Part shown: positions 9,937 through 19,212 of the stretch, piece by piece | Numbering within the stretch: position 1 is the stretch's first letter | Layout: each line of letters begins with the position of its first letter | Assembly: GCA_032718475.1 (NCBI GenBank) | Contig: JAUCBJ010001846.1 | Span: 124,001 to 188,000 of the forward strand | Length of the DNA: 64,000 bases | From: Nemertoderma westbladi | Lineage: Eukaryota > Xenacoelomorpha > Nemertodermatida > Nemertodermatidae | Reading direction: 5' to 3' | Notes under the pieces: model-generated | Seen by the model: the letters and a program-made list of their open reading frames with translations, nothing else | What the model was told of the DNA's origin: nothing | Databases searched by the model: none | Program-made: the position numbers and the translations under genes

Positions 9937-11393
9937 TGGTACAAGGTTGTGCCTCCAATGTGGGTAAAAGTTTATGGGTCAGCGGCCTGTGTTATTGGTT
10001 GCGGCAACAAAATGTGCGGGTATATCCGTTTAAGCCTCAGAATATGTCGTTAAACAGTATTTCAATTAATGAAAACCAAGAGATGGCACGTGCCCAATTT
10101 GTGCAAGCCTTGGCTTGTGGAGTGAGGCCATCAGCAGATATGAGCCCGGTGCTTTTAAAGCCTGAATCTGAACAAGGTGCGCAGTTAGTTATTCAAGGGC
10201 AGGTGGCAGGGCGTGCGGATGCCAAACGTTGGCGAGATGAGCGTCAAAATTGGTTGCCAGCCGTTTTGGAATCTTTTGATCGAATTTGCTCTCAAGCAGA
10301 AGTTGTCATCATTGAAGGGGCTGGAAGCCCAGCCGAGATTAATTTGCGCCAAGGCGATATTGCCAACATGGGTTTTGCTCAATTGGTTCAAAGCCCCGTG
10401 TTGTTGATTGGTGATATTGATTGTGGAGGGGTATTTGCCCAATTATATGGCACCTTATCACTTTTATCTTCATCCGACCGCTCATTGGTTAAAGCCTTAT
10501 TGATTAATCGTTTTCGTGGTGATATGAGTCTTTTAAAGCCAGGGTTGGATTGGTTGGTCAAAAAAACAAACCAGCCGCTTTTGGGGGTGATGCCCTATTT
10601 GAAAGACATTTATATGGATGCAGAAGATAGTTTATCAACACCACCTGCCAACACAAAGGCTAAAAATGGTTTGAAAGTTGGGATTATTCGCTACCCAAAA
10701 ATGAGCAATGTCAATGATTTTGAGCTTCTTTTGCAGTGCGATGGTTTATCAGTTCAGTGGTTGTTGAAAGCAGCTGATTATCAGGGCGTGGATTTAATAA
10801 TTTTACCCGGCAGCAAGTCTGTGATCAGTGATCTATTGTGGTTAAGGGCACATGATTTTGAGGCAGTTTTAAAACGTCACTTACGCTATGGGGGCTGTGT
10901 GTTTGGTATTTGTGGGGGGTTTCAAATGCTGGGCAACACTTTGGATAACCAAAGTGGAAAAGAAGGTCAACCCGGGGTTTATAAAGGGTTGGGTTTGATT
11001 GATATGGCAACACACTTTATGAGTACAAAAAAATTGGGGCATCAACAAGTACACTTGTTAAATGACAATAAAATTTTAACCGGTTATCACATGCACACGG
11101 GCTGTTCATTAGGGGATGCGCTTAAAAAAAATCCCTTATTTGAATGTGTTGATAAGGGAGAAAGAATGTTTGAAGGCTACATGTCAAATGACAAACAGTT
11201 ATTTGGCAGCTATCTGCATGGCTTATTTGATGACATTGAAGGCATAAAGGGTTTGCTAAATTTGTGGGGTTTTAAAACCAACACGGTGCTAAAAAGTGTT
11301 GATCAACTTCGGGATGATAGCTTTCAAAAACTTGCTCAAGCGATTGACCAACATTTAGATTTAGAACTAATTGAACAAATCATTAACCCATAA
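9921..11393 (+). CDS. cobQ: Cobyric acid synthase-like glutamine amidotransferase
   Basis: CobQ (CbiP) amidates the b, d, e and g side chains of adenosylcobyrinic acid a,c-diamide with ATP and glutamine. The 490-residue product has the N-terminal BioD-like P-loop domain (GCASNVGKS at 9-17, followed by KPQNMSLNS), EGAGSPAEINL, a linker, and a C-terminal class I amidotransferase domain. That domain has nucleophile Cys331 (FGICGGFQ) and His433 (YLHGLFD). These match true CobQ rather than the cell-wall GatD/MurT pair. It starts inside coaX. No other cobalamin gene is in the window, so either B12 genes lie elsewhere or the enzyme serves precursor salvage. The catalytic residues are intact. Confidence 0.9.
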   Translation: MAKILMVQGCASNVGKSLWVSGLCYWLRQQNVRVYPFKPQNMSLNSISINENQEMARAQFVQALACGVRPSADMSPVLLKPESEQGAQLVIQGQVAGRADAKRWRDERQNWLPAVLESFDRICSQAEVVIIEGAGSPAEINLRQGDIANMGFAQLVQSPVLLIGDIDCGGVFAQLYGTLSLLSSSDRSLVKALLINRFRGDMSLLKPGLDWLVKKTNQPLLGVMPYLKDIYMDAEDSLSTPPANTKAKNGLKVGIIRYPKMSNVNDFELLLQCDGLSVQWLLKAADYQGVDLIILPGSKSVISDLLWLRAHDFEAVLKRHLRYGGCVFGICGGFQMLGNTLDNQSGKEGQPGVYKGLGLIDMATHFMSTKKLGHQQVHLLNDNKILTGYHMHTGCSLGDALKKNPLFECVDKGERMFEGYMSNDKQLFGSYLHGLFDDIEGIKGLLNLWGFKTNTVLKSVDQLRDDSFQKLAQAIDQHLDLELIEQIINP

Positions 11394-11476
11394 ATTTGGG
11401 ATGTTAATTTGATTAAAAAACGTTACAATACACCGCTTGGTATGCATTTATTCAAACCCAACTGATAAAACTAAAC

Positions 11477-12256
11477 ATGTATTTAAAAGCAATTGCCACT
11501 GCGTCACTGTTGATTCCTAGCTTATTAAATGCGCTTGAATTTAATATGCCCGTGGGGGTCAGCGAGGTTAGCCAGTCTGTTTACAGCTTGCACATGTTTG
11601 TTTTTTACATCAGCTTATTCATTGGCTTGGTAGTGGTCGCCATTTTGCTGTGGTCAATTATTAGGTATCGACAATCTGCCAACCCCACCCCTTCCAAATT
11701 TCATGAAAGTTTAAAACTTGAAATTATTTGGACCATCATCCCTTTTATTATTTTAATTATTATTGGCTATCCTGCCGCGAAACTGATTATTAAAATGTAT
11801 GACACCAGTGCTTCTCAAATTGATATACAAATCACAGGTCATCAGTGGAAGTGGCAGTACGAATATTTAAATGAAGGAATAGAGTTTTTTAGCCATCTTA
11901 ATAATTCCTATGATGATATTTATCAAACAGACACTGATCAATTACCCGATGATTATCTTTTAACCACCGACAACCCCGTCGTGGTACCTGTAGGGGTTAA
12001 GGTGCGGTTTTTAGCAACGTCAGCCGATGTAGTGCATTCATGGTGGATGCCCGATTTAGCCATTAAACGAGATGCCATCCCAGGGTTTATTAACGAAGCG
12101 TGGGCACTGATTAAACAGCCCGGCACTTACTACGGGCGCTGTACAGAATTGTGTGGAACAGGCCATGGTTATATGCCCATTACCGTCAAGGCCGTTACCC
12201 CTAAAGAATACGAAAGCTGGGTGCAATTAAAGACACAACAAAGAATCAAGAGGTAA
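11477..12256 (+). CDS. coxB: Cytochrome c oxidase subunit II
   Basis: Subunit II takes electrons from cytochrome c through its CuA centre in the periplasm. The 259-residue protein starts with a hydrophobic leader and has two membrane helices (about 35-60 and 78-98) and a cupredoxin domain. CuA ligands are visible: His187 ([10 protein letters not shown]), Cys222 and Cys226 (CTELCG), His230 and Met233 (GHGYM). No fused cytochrome c domain follows, so it is the short form. It is the first gene of the oxidase operon. A possible -10 TACAAT lies at 11424-11429 without a strong -35. Confidence 0.97.
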   Translation: MYLKAIATASLLIPSLLNALEFNMPVGVSEVSQSVYSLHMFVFYISLFIGLVVVAILLWSIIRYRQSANPTPSKFHESLKLEIIWTIIPFIILIIIGYPAAKLIIKMYDTSASQIDIQITGHQWKWQYEYLNEGIEFFSHLNNSYDDIYQTDTDQLPDDYLLTTDNPVVVPVGVKVRFLATSADVVHSWWMPDLAIKRDAIPGFINEAWALIKQPGTYYGRCTELCGTGHGYMPITVKAVTPKEYESWVQLKTQQRIKR

Positions 12257-12261
12257 TAAAC

Positions 12262-13806
12262 ATGCAGATGACAGGGTGGAGCCGTTGGCTTTTAACGACC
12301 AACCATAAAGACATCGGTACCATGTATGTTGTCTTTAGCCTATTGATGTTTTTTGTGGGCGGCATCATGGCACTGATTATCCGAACCGAGCTGTTTCAAC
12401 CCGGCCTCCAATTTATTGAACCCAACTTTTTTAACCAAATGACCACCATGCATGGCGTTATCATGGTATTTGGTTTTATCATGCCGGCCTTTGTAGGGCT
12501 AGCGAACTGGATGATTCCTTTAATGATTGGTGCGCCTGACATGGCCTTGCCTAGGCTGAATAACTGGAGTTTTTGGTTGTTGGTATTTGCCATGATTTTG
12601 GGGGGCTCTACACTGTTTATGGAGGGTGGCGGCCCTAATTTTGGCTGGACATTTTATGCCCCACTTTCAACCACCTATGCACCGCCGAGCACCACCTATT
12701 TTATTTTTGCCGTTCACATGTTGGGTATTTCATCCATTATGGGTTCTATTAATGTGATCGTCACCGTATTTAACATGCGAGCTCCTGGGATGAGCCTAAT
12801 GAAAATGCCACTATTTGTTTGGGGGTGGCTGATCACGGCACTTTTGGTTTTAACAGTGATGCCTGTTTTGGCAGGTGTGGTGACGATGATGTTATTTGAC
12901 ATCCATTTTGGCACCAGTTTTTTTAATGCCGCGGGTGGGGGCGACCCGGTATTGTTTCAACATATATTTTGGTTTTTTGGTCACCCTGAGGTTTATATTA
13001 TTATTTTGCCTTCGTTTGGTGTGATATCAGAGATTATCCCCGTATTTAGTCGCAAGCGTTTATTTGGCTATCATTCCATGGTGTATGCCACCTGTGGCAT
13101 TGCGCTGTTGTCATTTATTGTATGGGCGCACCATATGTTTACGGTGGGTATGCCCATTGAAGGGCAGCTTTTTTTTATGACAGCTACCATGCTCATTGCC
13201 GTGCCTACGGGGGTGAAAATATTTAATTGGCTGGCCACTTTATTTAAAGGTTCTATCACCTTTGAAACACCGATGTTATTTGCCTTGGCCTTTGTGGTGC
13301 TTTTTACCATCGGTGGCCTTTCAGGCATTATGCTGGCGGCCGCGCCGGCTGATATTCAATACCACGATACCTATTTTGTGGTTGCCCATTTTCATTATGT
13401 GATCGTCCCTGGGGCAGTGTTTGCCTTTTTTGCGGCTTGTTATTATTGGTTGCCAAAATGGTCAGGCAAGTTATACAAGGAATCGTTAGGTCGCTGGCAT
13501 TTTTGGTTGTCGTTTGTGGGTATGAATTTAACGTTTTTCCCCATGCATTTTGCAGGCTTAGCGGGCATGCCAAGGCGCGTGCCTGATTATGCGTTAATGT
13601 TTACTGATTTTAATGTGGTCTCGTCAGTGGGTGGTTTTTTATTTGGATTTGCCCAGTTGTTGTTTGTGTATTTGATGATAGAGGCCATTTTATCTAGCCG
13701 AAAGGTTTCAGCAAATCCTTGGAATGCGCATGCTACGGGGTTAGAGTGGACAATACCTTCACCGGCACCTTATCACACCTTTGATAAGCCGCCGGTGATT
13801 AAATAA
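12262..13806 (+). CDS. coxA: Cytochrome c oxidase subunit I (aa3-type)
   Basis: This catalytic subunit binds haem a and the haem a3-CuB centre, reduces O2 to water and pumps protons. The 514-residue protein has about 12 membrane helices. Diagnostic sites are TMHGVIMVF (haem a ligand), [11 protein letters not shown] with the His-Tyr crosslink motif of Cu[10 protein letters not shown], and [10 protein letters not shown] near the haem a3/a ligands. It follows coxB by 5 nt. Length and motifs fit the A-type family. Confidence 0.98.
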   Translation: MQMTGWSRWLLTTNHKDIGTMYVVFSLLMFFVGGIMALIIRTELFQPGLQFIEPNFFNQMTTMHGVIMVFGFIMPAFVGLANWMIPLMIGAPDMALPRLNNWSFWLLVFAMILGGSTLFMEGGGPNFGWTFYAPLSTTYAPPSTTYFIFAVHMLGISSIMGSINVIVTVFNMRAPGMSLMKMPLFVWGWLITALLVLTVMPVLAGVVTMMLFDIHFGTSFFNAAGGGDPVLFQHIFWFFGHPEVYIIILPSFGVISEIIPVFSRKRLFGYHSMVYATCGIALLSFIVWAHHMFTVGMPIEGQLFFMTATMLIAVPTGVKIFNWLATLFKGSITFETPMLFALAFVVLFTIGGLSGIMLAAAPADIQYHDTYFVVAHFHYVIVPGAVFAFFAACYYWLPKWSGKLYKESLGRWHFWLSFVGMNLTFFPMHFAGLAGMPRRVPDYALMFTDFNVVSSVGGFLFGFAQLLFVYLMIEAILSSRKVSANPWNAHATGLEWTIPSPAPYHTFDKPPVIK

Positions 13807-13826
13807 ATGGATATTTGTAAACGTTT

Positions 13827-14243
13827 ATGAAAAAAATCATATTGGATGTGTACTTATTATTGGTGTGTTTGATCGCAGTTATCTTTTTAACCGTCAATGT
13901 GGGTTTTGGTGTTTATAGCTTAATAGGTTTGGTTGCGCCTGATTTGACTATTGAGTCCTACAAATATGATTATTTACAATCAAATGATGATGATCGGTAT
14001 CACAGCCGAGGACTCAACGAAAAGGATAATAAGAAAGGTAAACTAAGCGAGACAGAAATTACCAATTTAAGGGAGGTTGCTTATAAAACTGAAATAAAAT
14101 TAGAAGCTAGGAATAATCTTCAAAATTTTATAAGAGAATTAATATTTACGCTTTTATTCGGTGTTGTTTTGTTTATTCATTACAGAATGTACAGCGCCCA
14201 AAAAACACATAGCTATTTTTGTTATGCATGTAAAAGCTTTTAA
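13827..14243 (+). CDS. Hypothetical two-helix membrane protein within the oxidase operon
   Basis: I do not recognise this 138-residue protein. It has one N-terminal membrane helix (about 5-40), a polar, charged and Asp/Lys-rich loop (40-110) with predicted helical character, and a second membrane helix (about 111-130). It lies 20 nt after coxA and overlaps the likely ctaG start by 20 nt, so it is probably co-translated with the oxidase genes. In related gene clusters coxA and ctaG are usually adjacent or separated by a very small ORF (recall), so this may be a lineage-specific insertion. An assembly role is only a guess from position. Confidence 0.6.
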   Translation: MKKIILDVYLLLVCLIAVIFLTVNVGFGVYSLIGLVAPDLTIESYKYDYLQSNDDDRYHSRGLNEKDNKKGKLSETEITNLREVAYKTEIKLEARNNLQNFIRELIFTLLFGVVLFIHYRMYSAQKTHSYFCYACKSF

Positions 14244-14763
14244 ATTTGGTTTACTTTCAGTGTTAATGTTTGGCTTTAGTTTTGCGATGGTACCGTTGTA
14301 TGATGCATTTTGTGAAATAACAGGGCTTAATGGCAAGACCAATTCATCGGCTTACAACCTCGGTGTACATACAGTTGATGATAAGCGTTTGGTGGGAGTT
14401 CAATTTTCAAAAGTTTCAGCTAGTTTGAAGGGTATTGAGGTTAAGCCGTCTGATAAAATAATTCAATTGCACCCCGGGGAGATTAAAAAAACCACCTATG
14501 TGGTGCATAACCAAACCAATGCAACAGTGGTTTTAATGGCTGTGCCTAGTGTAGCGCCCTCAGAGGCTTCCATGTATTTGCAAAAACTGGATTGTTTTTG
14601 TTTTGAGCAGCAATTGATCAAACCTAATTCAAGCCTTGAGATGCCAGTGGTTTTTTTTGTTGAGGCGAGTTTGCCAACTCATATTGAAAAAATGACACTT
14701 AATTACACTATTTATAAAACAGATCAGTTGGCTAGTCGGGCGGCTGATCGAATCACTCAATAA
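14224..14763 (+). CDS. ctaG: Cytochrome c oxidase copper assembly protein CtaG/Cox11
   Basis: CtaG delivers copper to the CuB site of subunit I. I chose ATG 14224 (179 residues) because it places the single membrane anchor (KFGLLSVLMFGFSFAMVPLYDAFCEITG) at the N-terminus as in Cox11. The frame remains open upstream to 14161, but that part is unlike the family. The copper-binding pair Cys124/Cys126 (DCFCFEQQ) is present, and the C-terminal beta domain follows. The start overlaps the preceding hypothetical gene. Confidence 0.93.
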   Translation: MHVKAFKFGLLSVLMFGFSFAMVPLYDAFCEITGLNGKTNSSAYNLGVHTVDDKRLVGVQFSKVSASLKGIEVKPSDKIIQLHPGEIKKTTYVVHNQTNATVVLMAVPSVAPSEASMYLQKLDCFCFEQQLIKPNSSLEMPVVFFVEASLPTHIEKMTLNYTIYKTDQLASRAADRITQ

Positions 14764-14781
14764 ATGTAAGGATGATAGGTT

Positions 14782-15672
14782 ATGTCAGGTAGTTATTATG
14801 TGCCTCCTAAAAGTTATTGGCCGGTGGCAACCTCAATGGCTTTGTTTGTTTTTTTGTTTGGTTTTGCATCCTTTTTAAACTCAATCGCTCAAAACACCCC
14901 GGGGCACTTGGCTGGCAATTTATTTTTCATCGGTTCAGTCGGCCTTGTTTTATGTATATTTGGGTGGTCTAGGGATATTATTTCAGAATCCCTTAAAAAA
15001 CTTTACTCAAGCCAATTAAATAATTCGTTGCGCACTGGGGTGTTGTGGTTTATTTTCTCTGAAGTATGGTTTTTTACAGTCCTTTTTGGCGCTATTTTTT
15101 ATGTTCGGTTTCTAACATTGCCGTGGCTGGCTGGCGAGGGTACAGGTGCTTTAACACATGCATTGTTGTGGCCCCGTTTTGTTTACGAGTGGCCGCTTTT
15201 TAATTTTCCTGACATCAATCACACAGATTTAATTGTTCCTAAAGGCGCGATTGATGCATGGCATTTGCCGCTTTTAAATACCATTATTTTGGTGGCGTCA
15301 AGCATTACTTTAACCATTTCACATCATGGCTTGATGCATAGTCAGTTGAGGCGGGCAACAAATTATTTAATTGTCACTGTACTGTTAGGGGCTTTGTTTA
15401 TTGTGCTTCAGGCCATGGAGTATGTAGAGGCCTACCATGAGCTAGATTTACAGTTGGAGTCTGGCATTTATGGGAGTTTGTTTTTCCTAGCCACAGGGTT
15501 TCATGGGTTGCATGTCACCCTTGGTACACTTTTTTTAGTGTTTATTTTGGTACGTTTAATGCGGGGTCATTTTTCACCCAGGCATCATTTTGGTTTTGAG
15601 GCAGGTGCTTGGTACTGGCATTTTGTAGATGTAGTATGGATTTTATTATTTTTTACAGTTTATTTATTGTAG
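14782..15672 (+). CDS. coxC: Cytochrome c oxidase subunit III
   Basis: Subunit III stabilises the oxidase and helps keep proton uptake active. The 296-residue protein has seven predicted membrane helices. Typical family segments are FSEVWFFTVLFGAIFY, the lipid-binding acidic site in the loop with EYVEAYHELDLQLESGIYGSLFF (given here in parts EYVEAYHEL and YGSLFFLATGFHG), and the C-terminal YWHFVDVVWILLF. It follows ctaG by 18 nt, and its 3' end overlaps the convergent DUF2909 gene by 13 nt. Confidence 0.97.
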   Translation: MSGSYYVPPKSYWPVATSMALFVFLFGFASFLNSIAQNTPGHLAGNLFFIGSVGLVLCIFGWSRDIISESLKKLYSSQLNNSLRTGVLWFIFSEVWFFTVLFGAIFYVRFLTLPWLAGEGTGALTHALLWPRFVYEWPLFNFPDINHTDLIVPKGAIDAWHLPLLNTIILVASSITLTISHHGLMHSQLRRATNYLIVTVLLGALFIVLQAMEYVEAYHELDLQLESGIYGSLFFLATGFHGLHVTLGTLFLVFILVRLMRGHFSPRHHFGFEAGAWYWHFVDVVWILLFFTVYLL

Positions 15673-15887
15673 GTGGATTTTGACCATTGTGCTTTTTTAC
15701 TCACTGTTAAGTCACTTGAAAAAACACCTAGTATAATCAATAAAATGGTTAACACCCCCATTGTGATTCGAATTTTTAGTGAGAAAAGTAGTTTATTTTT
15801 GTTGCCTTTAAATAGAGCTAATACACTGATTGATAGGTAGATAAACATTAAAACAATCAACACAAGGATAAAAATTTTATAAATCAT
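15660..15887 (-). CDS. DUF2909 twin-transmembrane protein
   Basis: This 75-residue protein has two membrane helices flanking a short basic loop (LALFKGNKNKLLFSLKIR). It matches the DUF2909 family, which in Pseudomonas-type genomes sits antisense between coxC and the SURF1 gene (recall), the same place and orientation as here. Its function is unknown, and conserved position suggests a link to oxidase assembly. It overlaps the coxC 3' end by 13 nt and faces away from SURF1, starting 11 nt upstream of it. Confidence 0.75.
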   Translation of the reverse strand: MIYKIFILVLIVLMFIYLSISVLALFKGNKNKLLFSLKIRITMGVLTILLIILGVFSSDLTVSKKAQWSKSTYNK

Positions 15888-15898
15888 GTTCGTTTGAT

Positions 15899-16615
15899 AT
15901 GCGCTTTAATAACAGGCGGTTCATCTCATTATTATATTGGTTTTTTTATGGAGGTGTTGCCGTTATTTTTTTGAACTTAAGCATGTGGCAATACAACCGA
16001 GCGGTTGAGAAGTCTTTGTTGTTAAAAAAACTTATGTTGGTTGAGCAAGTCGCTGAGCCTGTGTTTTTTAGTGAAAAGTTTAGCACAACTGAAGTACTCT
16101 TTTTTTTGGATGGTCATTTTATAAAGGCGACTGAATTTTTAATTAACGCACGATTTTTAAAAGGGCAAATTGGGTATGAAGTGGTGAGTTTGTTTCAAGC
16201 GACTGATGGTCAACGTTATTGGGTGAACCGTGGTTGGATCAAGCGCTACGCGGATCGAAGCTTTAATGATTGGCAAACCAGTTTTAAAAAGCAGCGTTTG
16301 GAATTTTATGTGAAATCATCTGATCAAACAAACAGTACCGGGGTTGATGTTGAACATTTTAATGGGCAGTTTATATTGCCTTATTTGCATGTGGGGCATT
16401 TGAACAAATTATCGCACCCGTTATTGGGTTCAGATAATTTTGTTTTGTATGCCTTGGCTGATCAGCCCAATGTTTTTTTGGTGGACAGTGCTTCTCAAAA
16501 GGCCATGCTTCAAAAAAGAATAATCAAGCACTACATGTACGTTGGCCAGTGGGTTTTGATTGCGTTAGTATGGTTATTCATGGGTTTTATTTTCAAGCGC
16601 GCTTATGAAAAATAA
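15899..16615 (+). CDS. SURF1 family cytochrome oxidase assembly protein
   Basis: SURF1 helps insert haem A into subunit I. The 238-residue protein has the two-helix hairpin topology of the family: an N-terminal helix ending in SMWQYNRAVEK, a periplasmic domain with YWVNRGWI, and a C-terminal helix (WVLIALVWLFMGFIF). Length is normal. It overlaps the next gene by 11 nt. The divergent spacing to the DUF2909 gene is only 11 nt, so its promoter would have to lie inside that gene or transcription reads through from coxC. Confidence 0.9.
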   Translation: MRFNNRRFISLLYWFFYGGVAVIFLNLSMWQYNRAVEKSLLLKKLMLVEQVAEPVFFSEKFSTTEVLFFLDGHFIKATEFLINARFLKGQIGYEVVSLFQATDGQRYWVNRGWIKRYADRSFNDWQTSFKKQRLEFYVKSSDQTNSTGVDVEHFNGQFILPYLHVGHLNKLSHPLLGSDNFVLYALADQPNVFLVDSASQKAMLQKRIIKHYMYVGQWVLIALVWLFMGFIFKRAYEK

Positions 16616-17132
16616 TCGAAGGCAATTAATCGTTGTATTTTTGGTGGGGTTTTTACCCATCGCGGTGGCGTATCTTTTTTACACAGGTTATTTAAATGTG
16701 GGTGGGGCAAAAAAAAATAAGGGTATTTTAATTAGTCCGCCTATCATATTTAGTTTTTTACCAGATGATCATCCATGGTTATGGGTGTATTTTGGGGGAC
16801 GCGATTGTCATCAAGTTTGTCAAAATCGTCTAGCTGCAATGGCGCGCGCCCATTTGGCTTTGGGCAAGCATTTTCAAAAGGTGAATCGTGTGTATGCAAG
16901 CACACAAAAACTTAGCGAGAAGACGAATTTGTTTTTAAAACAAACTGATCCACAGCTCAAGCAAGTGATTGTTCAGATTGATCAGTTAAAACAAGCCATA
17001 GCGCCTGTTGAATTGGATGAGGGGTTCATTTTTTTAGTCAGTCCTGATAATTATTTAGTGCTTTATTATGATCAGTCGCATACTGTAGGTACGATTTTAA
17101 AAGATTCAAAATTTTTACTTAAGTCTCAATGA
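16605..17132 (+). CDS. Membrane-anchored protein with Sco-like CxxxC motif
   Basis: This 175-residue protein has one N-terminal membrane helix (about 8-28) and a periplasmic domain with Cys68 and Cys72 (RDCHQVC), the spacing of the copper- or thiol-active motif of Sco1/SenC. The rest has no clear Sco similarity that I can see. In Pseudomonas-type clusters a similar uncharacterised gene sits between the SURF1 gene and ctaA (recall). The likely role is CuA-site thiol or copper chaperoning, inferred from motif and position. It overlaps both neighbours, by 11 nt upstream and 4 nt downstream. Confidence 0.7.
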   Translation: MKNNRRQLIVVFLVGFLPIAVAYLFYTGYLNVGGAKKNKGILISPPIIFSFLPDDHPWLWVYFGGRDCHQVCQNRLAAMARAHLALGKHFQKVNRVYASTQKLSEKTNLFLKQTDPQLKQVIVQIDQLKQAIAPVELDEGFIFLVSPDNYLVLYYDQSHTVGTILKDSKFLLKSQ

Positions 17133-18124
17133 AGCGCTTTGTTGATTTAACCATTATTTTAACGCTCATTTTAATTGGTGTGGGGGCATGGACGCGTCTT
17201 TCGCATGCAGGATTGGGTTGCCCTGATTGGCCCATGTGTTATGGTTTTTTCTTACCGCCTGAATCTGGTGAACAAATTGCCAAGGCATTGGAACGTTTTG
17301 CAGGGGCCGTGGTGGAGCCTGACAAGGCATGGATTGAGATGATCCATCGCTACCTAGCAAGTGCCTTGGGGCTTTTTATAATGGCACTAGCAGCTTTTGG
17401 TTGGTATAAGCGCATAGAAAAACCGGTGGTCTTTAAACTGGGGGTGGCAACTTTTTTGTTTGTGATTGTTCAAGGGCTGTTTGGCATGTGGACAGTCACC
17501 TTAAAGCTGTGGCCGCAAGTGGTAACCCTGCATTTGTTGGGCGGCATGTTGTTGTTAGGGCTTTTAGTTGGTTATCGAGGTGCTTTAAGCAAGCCGTTTT
17601 TGTTGGAAAGCTCTTCAATTGGTGATAGTGAGCTTAGCGGGGCCAAGAAAATGTTTGTTATTGTGCTGATATTATTATTAATCCAAATTGGATTAGGGGG
17701 ATGGTTAACGTCCAATTATGCCGCTGCTGCCTGCTATGATTTCCCAACCTGCCAAGGGGTTTGGTGGCCATATCAAGATTATAGTGCAGGTTTTAATATT
17801 TTCCAGTCCATTGGGCCCAATTATTTAGGTGGGCAGATTGATCACCCCGCTAAAACGGCTATTCACATGGCGCATCGGTTAGGTGCATTGGTGTTGTTTA
17901 CAGTTTCGATAGTTGTGCTAATTTTTTGGTGCCGGCGCATTCAGGTTTTGCGATTATATTCGGTGATTTTAATGCTTGTCTTGGGTATTCAGGTAGCCCT
18001 AGGGGTTGGCAATATTTGGTTGAATTTGCCGCTTCATTTAGCAGTGGCGCATAATATGATGGCCGCTATGCTTTTGGCATTGTGGGTGAATGTAGGTGTT
18101 TTTATATGGATGCAGTCAAAGTAA
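17129..18124 (+). CDS. ctaA: Haem A synthase
   Basis: CtaA (Cox15) oxidises the C8 methyl of haem O to the formyl of haem A. The 331-residue protein has eight predicted membrane helices in two four-helix halves. Each half has a Cys-containing loop (HAGLGCPDWPMCYG and AACYDFPTCQGVWWP) and conserved His positions (EMIHRYLAS, VTLHLLGG, HMAHRLGA, AVAHNMMA) that bind the haems. It is translationally coupled to both neighbours (ATGA overlap upstream). Confidence 0.95.
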   Translation: MKRFVDLTIILTLILIGVGAWTRLSHAGLGCPDWPMCYGFFLPPESGEQIAKALERFAGAVVEPDKAWIEMIHRYLASALGLFIMALAAFGWYKRIEKPVVFKLGVATFLFVIVQGLFGMWTVTLKLWPQVVTLHLLGGMLLLGLLVGYRGALSKPFLLESSSIGDSELSGAKKMFVIVLILLLIQIGLGGWLTSNYAAAACYDFPTCQGVWWPYQDYSAGFNIFQSIGPNYLGGQIDHPAKTAIHMAHRLGALVLFTVSIVVLIFWCRRIQVLRLYSVILMLVLGIQVALGVGNIWLNLPLHLAVAHNMMAAMLLALWVNVGVFIWMQSK

Positions 18125-18996
18125 TAGCAGCTTATTACGAGCTTTGTAAACCGCGAGTGGTGGTGATGATGTTGTTAACGGCTTTGGTAGGGATGCTTGT
18201 AAACGATTGGCGGGCTTTATCGGTTGGTAAGGTGTTTTATGGGTTGTTGGGGATTGGGTTGTTGTCCTGTGCGGGGGGTACGTTTAATCAGGTGCTTGAT
18301 CTTGGAAATGACCGGTTAATGCGCCGAACGCAGTCGCGTCCATTGGTCAAAAGTATGCTTTCAGTTAAGGCAGGTTTTTTATGGGGCGTTTTTTTATCAT
18401 GTGCTGGCTTTTTGTTATTGTTTTTTTTTGTTAACCAGCTCACTGCGTTTTTATCTGTATTTGCCTTTGTGGGGTATGCCTTTGTTTATACTTGTTTTTT
18501 AAAGTATAAAACGCCACAAAATATTGTAATTGGAGGTTTTTTTGGAGCACTGCCGCCGCTTTTAGGATGGGTGGCAATCACAGGCTCAATTGAGCCCTAC
18601 CCGTTGGTATTGGTGATGATTATTTTTTTGTGGACACCTCCCCATTTTTGGGCGCTGGCCGTGGCAAGGAAAAAGGAGTATGCGCTGACCAGTGTGCCTG
18701 TACTTCCCGTTGTTTATGATGCGCCTTTTACAGGGCTGCATATGTTGTTGTATGGGGTTTTATTGTCGGTAGCAGGGGTTTTCCCGTATTTAATGCAGGC
18801 CAATGGGCTGTTTTATTTGTTAGGCTCGCTTGGGTTAAACGGTGTTTTTGTTGTGATGATTGTTCGCTTTATTCGCCGGGGCATGGTGCCTGAACAGAGC
18901 ATGCGGTTGTTTTGGTTTTCAGTTTACTATGTTCCTGTTTTTTTTGGGTTGTTGTTGTTGGATCGGTATTTTTTTGGTCCTACTGCCTTGTTATAG
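18106..18996 (+). CDS. ctaB: Protohaem IX farnesyltransferase (haem O synthase)
   Basis: CtaB adds a farnesyl group to haem B to make haem O, the substrate of CtaA. I take ATG 18106 (296 residues) because the protein then begins just before the conserved YYELCKPRVV. The frame is open further up to 18082, inside ctaA. The prenyltransferase motif is seen as DLGNDRLMRRTQSRPL, and WTPPHFWALA marks the second conserved loop. There are about eight to nine membrane helices. It overlaps ctaA by 19 nt and is the last recognised gene of the oxidase operon. Confidence 0.94.
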   Translation: MDAVKVIAAYYELCKPRVVVMMLLTALVGMLVNDWRALSVGKVFYGLLGIGLLSCAGGTFNQVLDLGNDRLMRRTQSRPLVKSMLSVKAGFLWGVFLSCAGFLLLFFFVNQLTAFLSVFAFVGYAFVYTCFLKYKTPQNIVIGGFFGALPPLLGWVAITGSIEPYPLVLVMIIFLWTPPHFWALAVARKKEYALTSVPVLPVVYDAPFTGLHMLLYGVLLSVAGVFPYLMQANGLFYLLGSLGLNGVFVVMIVRFIRRGMVPEQSMRLFWFSVYYVPVFFGLLLLDRYFFGPTALL

Positions 18997-19044
18997 CTTC
19001 GCAGTACACAGGTATGTTGTTTTAGCACTTTGGGGAAGTGAAGA

Positions 19045-19200
19045 ATGCTCATATCGAGAATTGCATTAGGGGTTGTGCTGACTGTTATTATGCTTCGATA
19101 TTGGAGAGAAATTATCGGTCTGGGGACTACGGGGATATTTTTAGTTGTCTTGTTAACTGTTTTATATTTTGGTGTCACTTATATTTATGAAATTTTTTGA
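19045..19200 (+). CDS. Possible small two-helix membrane protein (51 aa)
   Basis: A short frame reads as a 51-residue protein made almost only of two hydrophobic segments (SRIALGVVLTVIML and TTGIFLVVLLTVLYFGVTYI) separated by RYWREIIGLG. A purine-rich ribosome-binding site (GGGGAAG) lies 6-8 nt before the ATG. It is 48 nt downstream of ctaB on the same strand, so it could be a small oxidase-associated protein. No homologue is recognised, and a chance ORF cannot be excluded. Confidence 0.4.
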   Translation: MLISRIALGVVLTVIMLRYWREIIGLGTTGIFLVVLLTVLYFGVTYIYEIF

Positions 19201-19212
19201 GGGCTATATACT

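Noticed and set aside
18082-18105. Upstream ATG 18082 for ctaB
   Set aside because: The extra residues are unlike the family; 18106 fits the conserved N-terminus.
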